Part shown: one piece after another, positions 4,249-5,848 of the stretch
Layout: the number at the start of each line of letters is the position of its first letter
Numbering within the stretch: the first letter of the stretch is position 1
Assembly (NCBI GenBank): GCA_947367415.1
Contig: CANBEE010000176.1
Location: forward strand, 1-5,848
DNA from: an uncultured Bacteroidales bacterium
GTDB taxonomy: Bacteria; Bacteroidota; Bacteroidia; Bacteroidales; Bacteroidaceae
Direction: 5' to 3'
Length of the DNA: 5,848 nt
The notes under the pieces: generated by a model
The model's database searches: none
Told to the model about the DNA's origin: nothing
The model's input: only the letters and a program-made list of their open reading frames with translations
Program-made: the position numbers and the translations under genes

Positions 4249-5848
4249 TTACTCGGCCAAGATGCCCAGCTCAGCACCTGAGGCGAAGTCGTTGCCTGCC
4301 TGTGAGCTGAGTGCGGTGAAGCGGATGTAACGAGCCTTGACGGGCTTGTCGAGCATCACGCGCTTGAGCTTGTTGTCATTGGCAAAGGCGCCTTCGGCTA
4401 CGGGCTCACTCCATGTCTTGGCATCGTCAGATACCTGTAAGCGGTAGTTCTTAATGTTGCCGTTAGGACTGTCCTGACGGGGTAGGTAGGTGAAGCCGGT
4501 GATGGTCTTTACCTCGCCAGCATCGAGGTCTACCCAGTGGGGATACTTGGCTACGGTCACCGAGTACATGGTGTGCCAAATGGTGTTAGCATCGTTGTCC
4601 ACGAGGTGGCGTGCATTGCCCTCACCCGACTCCTCGCTACTGGTGAAGATAACCTCGGTATTGATCTTCTCAATCTTGGCGAAGGTCATGGTCACCTTAA
4701 TCTCGGGCTTCTCCTTATAATAGGCTGTGATGCTACCTCCATCGCGGAAGGGAATGGGCTCGGTGTACTTCACGGCCTTGGCCTTGCGTCCTGTGCCAAT
4801 CTTGTACATCACGGTAGCACCCTCAATGCCACTCTCGATGACGATATCGCCATTCTTCTGCTGGGTCATGAGCAGAGGCTTGTCGCCAGCGGTAGCCACA
4901 TTGGCACCACGCTCGGCATTAGCAGGACGGATGATGAAGGCCATGCGAGTGGGAGCACCGAAGGCACGGTCGTGTACGAGCGGACCGCCCTGGCCGCATG
5001 AGTTACCTCCCAAGCCTGTCACTACAGCATCCACAGTAAGGTAGGTGACGTCGCTCTTGGGCAAGCGGTGAGGATGGGTAACCATGGTGAGGTCCATGGC
5101 ACTGTTGCTTGTTACGCCTACGGCATAGGGGTTCTCGTTCACTACGAGCATACCACGGCCAGCCTTATTGGTGAGCGATGCCCAGCGAGTCTCCTCGTGA
5201 TTGCCCATCTGCATGGGCTTGGGCCAGTTGGTGAACTGCTCGGCTACGGTAGAGTTGAACTGCTCGATGAACTGACCTGTCTTGCGGTCGTTGTAGTTGT
5301 CGATGGGGCCACGGCCATAGTAGCTGAAGCGCTCATACTGGGCAGGCACCTGCATCTCGTAGCCGAGGCGTGCAAGCACGAGTGATGGATTATTCGATGT
5401 GATGGCCGACTGCAGCTCGATGGAGCCGTCGGGATATACGGTCCACACCTGGTTGGTGGTGAACTTGAAGTCGTTCTCACCGAAGGGCAACTGGGTCTGC
5501 TCCACGAGCTCGTGGATACCGCTGTCGTAACGGCCATTCTTGCTGTTGAGGCGTGCACCGTTGGGAGCCTGTGACACTACGGTGAAGGTGAGCGTAACGG
5601 TACCATCCTTATTCACGATACCATCGCCACTGACTGCCTTGTGCTGGAGGTTGTGGAGACCGTTCTGGAACCAGGGCTGGTAGCACCAGTTGTCGTTGCT
5701 CACGAAGGCGCGGAAGGCGTTGAGGCGCGGACCGCCACCGGCTGCGATGACTACCGCGTCACCATAGGTGAGCTGGTGGATAGTACCCTGTGCCATATCG
5801 AACTGAACCTCGAAGCCGTTGCCCTTGATAGAAACAAGCTTGTCGTTC
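4249..5848 (-). CDS. GH2 beta-galactosidase-like enzyme, C-terminal part
   Basis: The frame is open to the right edge, so the start is outside the window. At least 17 codons (NDKLVSIKGNGFEVQFD) precede the first internal Met at 5796. Numbering from that Met, residues 1-295 match the C-terminal beta-sandwich (domain 5, 'small chain') of LacZ-type GH2 enzymes, with the conserved YYGRGPIDNYNDRKTG (159-174). Residues about 308-375 resemble a chitobiase C-terminal-like Ig module (VMYKIGTG, ITAYY). Residues about 380-515 form an F5/8 type C (discoidin, CBM32-like) domain with WHTMYS, WVDLDAG, YRLQVSDDAKTW and ARYIRF. The catalytic Glu residues lie in the unseen barrel, so activity and substrate cannot be verified. 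Galactose release from a plant or host glycan is likely from family knowledge. The C-terminal modules may bind carbohydrate. No T9SS-type C-terminal signal is seen after the F5/8 domain. Transcription ends at the hairpin 4186-4226. Confidence 0.88.
   Translation of the reverse strand, partial: NDKLVSIKGNGFEVQFDMAQGTIHQLTYGDAVVIAAGGGPRLNAFRAFVSNDNWCYQPWFQNGLHNLQHKAVSGDGIVNKDGTVTLTFTVVSQAPNGARLNSKNGRYDSGIHELVEQTQLPFGENDFKFTTNQVWTVYPDGSIELQSAITSNNPSLVLARLGYEMQVPAQYERFSYYGRGPIDNYNDRKTGQFIEQFNSTVAEQFTNWPKPMQMGNHEETRWASLTNKAGRGMLVVNENPYAVGVTSNSAMDLTMVTHPHRLPKSDVTYLTVDAVVTGLGGNSCGQGGPLVHDRAFGAPTRMAFIIRPANAERGANVATAGDKPLLMTQQKNGDIVIESGIEGATVMYKIGTGRKAKAVKYTEPIPFRDGGSITAYYKEKPEIKVTMTFAKIEKINTEVIFTSSEESGEGNARHLVDNDANTIWHTMYSVTVAKYPHWVDLDAGEVKTITGFTYLPRQDSPNGNIKNYRLQVSDDAKTWSEPVAEGAFANDNKLKRVMLDKPVKARYIRFTALSSQAGNDFASGAELGILAE

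Noticed and set aside
2676..5385. Long plus-strand open frames opposite the regulator and GH2 genes (for example 3267-3767 and 4537-5001)
   Set aside because: They lie antisense to clearly coding genes with recognisable domains, show no recognisable protein features of their own, and are expected by-products of G/C-biased codon use.

Overview
The window looks like a Bacteroidales chromosome segment, most likely Prevotella/Segatella-like, though the genus is an inference. Three things support this: lipoprotein-rich gene content, a large GH2 glycosidase ending in chitobiase-like and F5/8 type C modules, and a promoter matching the Bacteroidetes -33/-7 pattern (TAnnTTTG) with no Shine-Dalgarno sequences. 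All four supported genes are on the minus strand, so transcription runs from right to left.

From right to left: (1) 5848-4249 is the C-terminal part of a GH2 beta-galactosidase-like enzyme. Its start and catalytic barrel lie beyond the right edge, and it ends at a strong hairpin terminator (4186-4226). (2) 4013-2682 is a membrane-spanning regulator: a lipobox signal peptide, an extracytoplasmic TPR-like helical domain, one transmembrane helix and a C-terminal LuxR-like helix-turn-helix. It has its own Bacteroidetes-type promoter (4069-4100) and, just upstream, three 11-bp tandem repeats in helical phase (4110-4142). (3) 2508-1291 and (4) 1124-396 are two lipoproteins with C-terminal TlpA/thioredoxin-like domains and CGPC active sites. 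They share a 47-bp identical stretch covering the start codon and most of the signal peptide, but are otherwise strongly diverged. The left 395 bases hold no gene that I can see. They contain a degenerate 21/22-bp tandem repeat block built on GTACT (7-113) and a cluster of hairpins (135-292).

How the genes might work together: the GH2 enzyme appears to be a separate transcription unit from the regulator, because a terminator and a promoter lie between them. The regulator and the two redox lipoproteins are co-oriented with gaps of about 170 bp, so they may be co-transcribed or separately promoted. The regulator has a C-x-C pair just outside the membrane, and its neighbours are periplasmic/outer-membrane thiol-disulfide proteins. 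A redox-linked signalling module is therefore a testable but unproven idea. No CRISPR array, tRNA, rRNA, integrase or transposase was seen.
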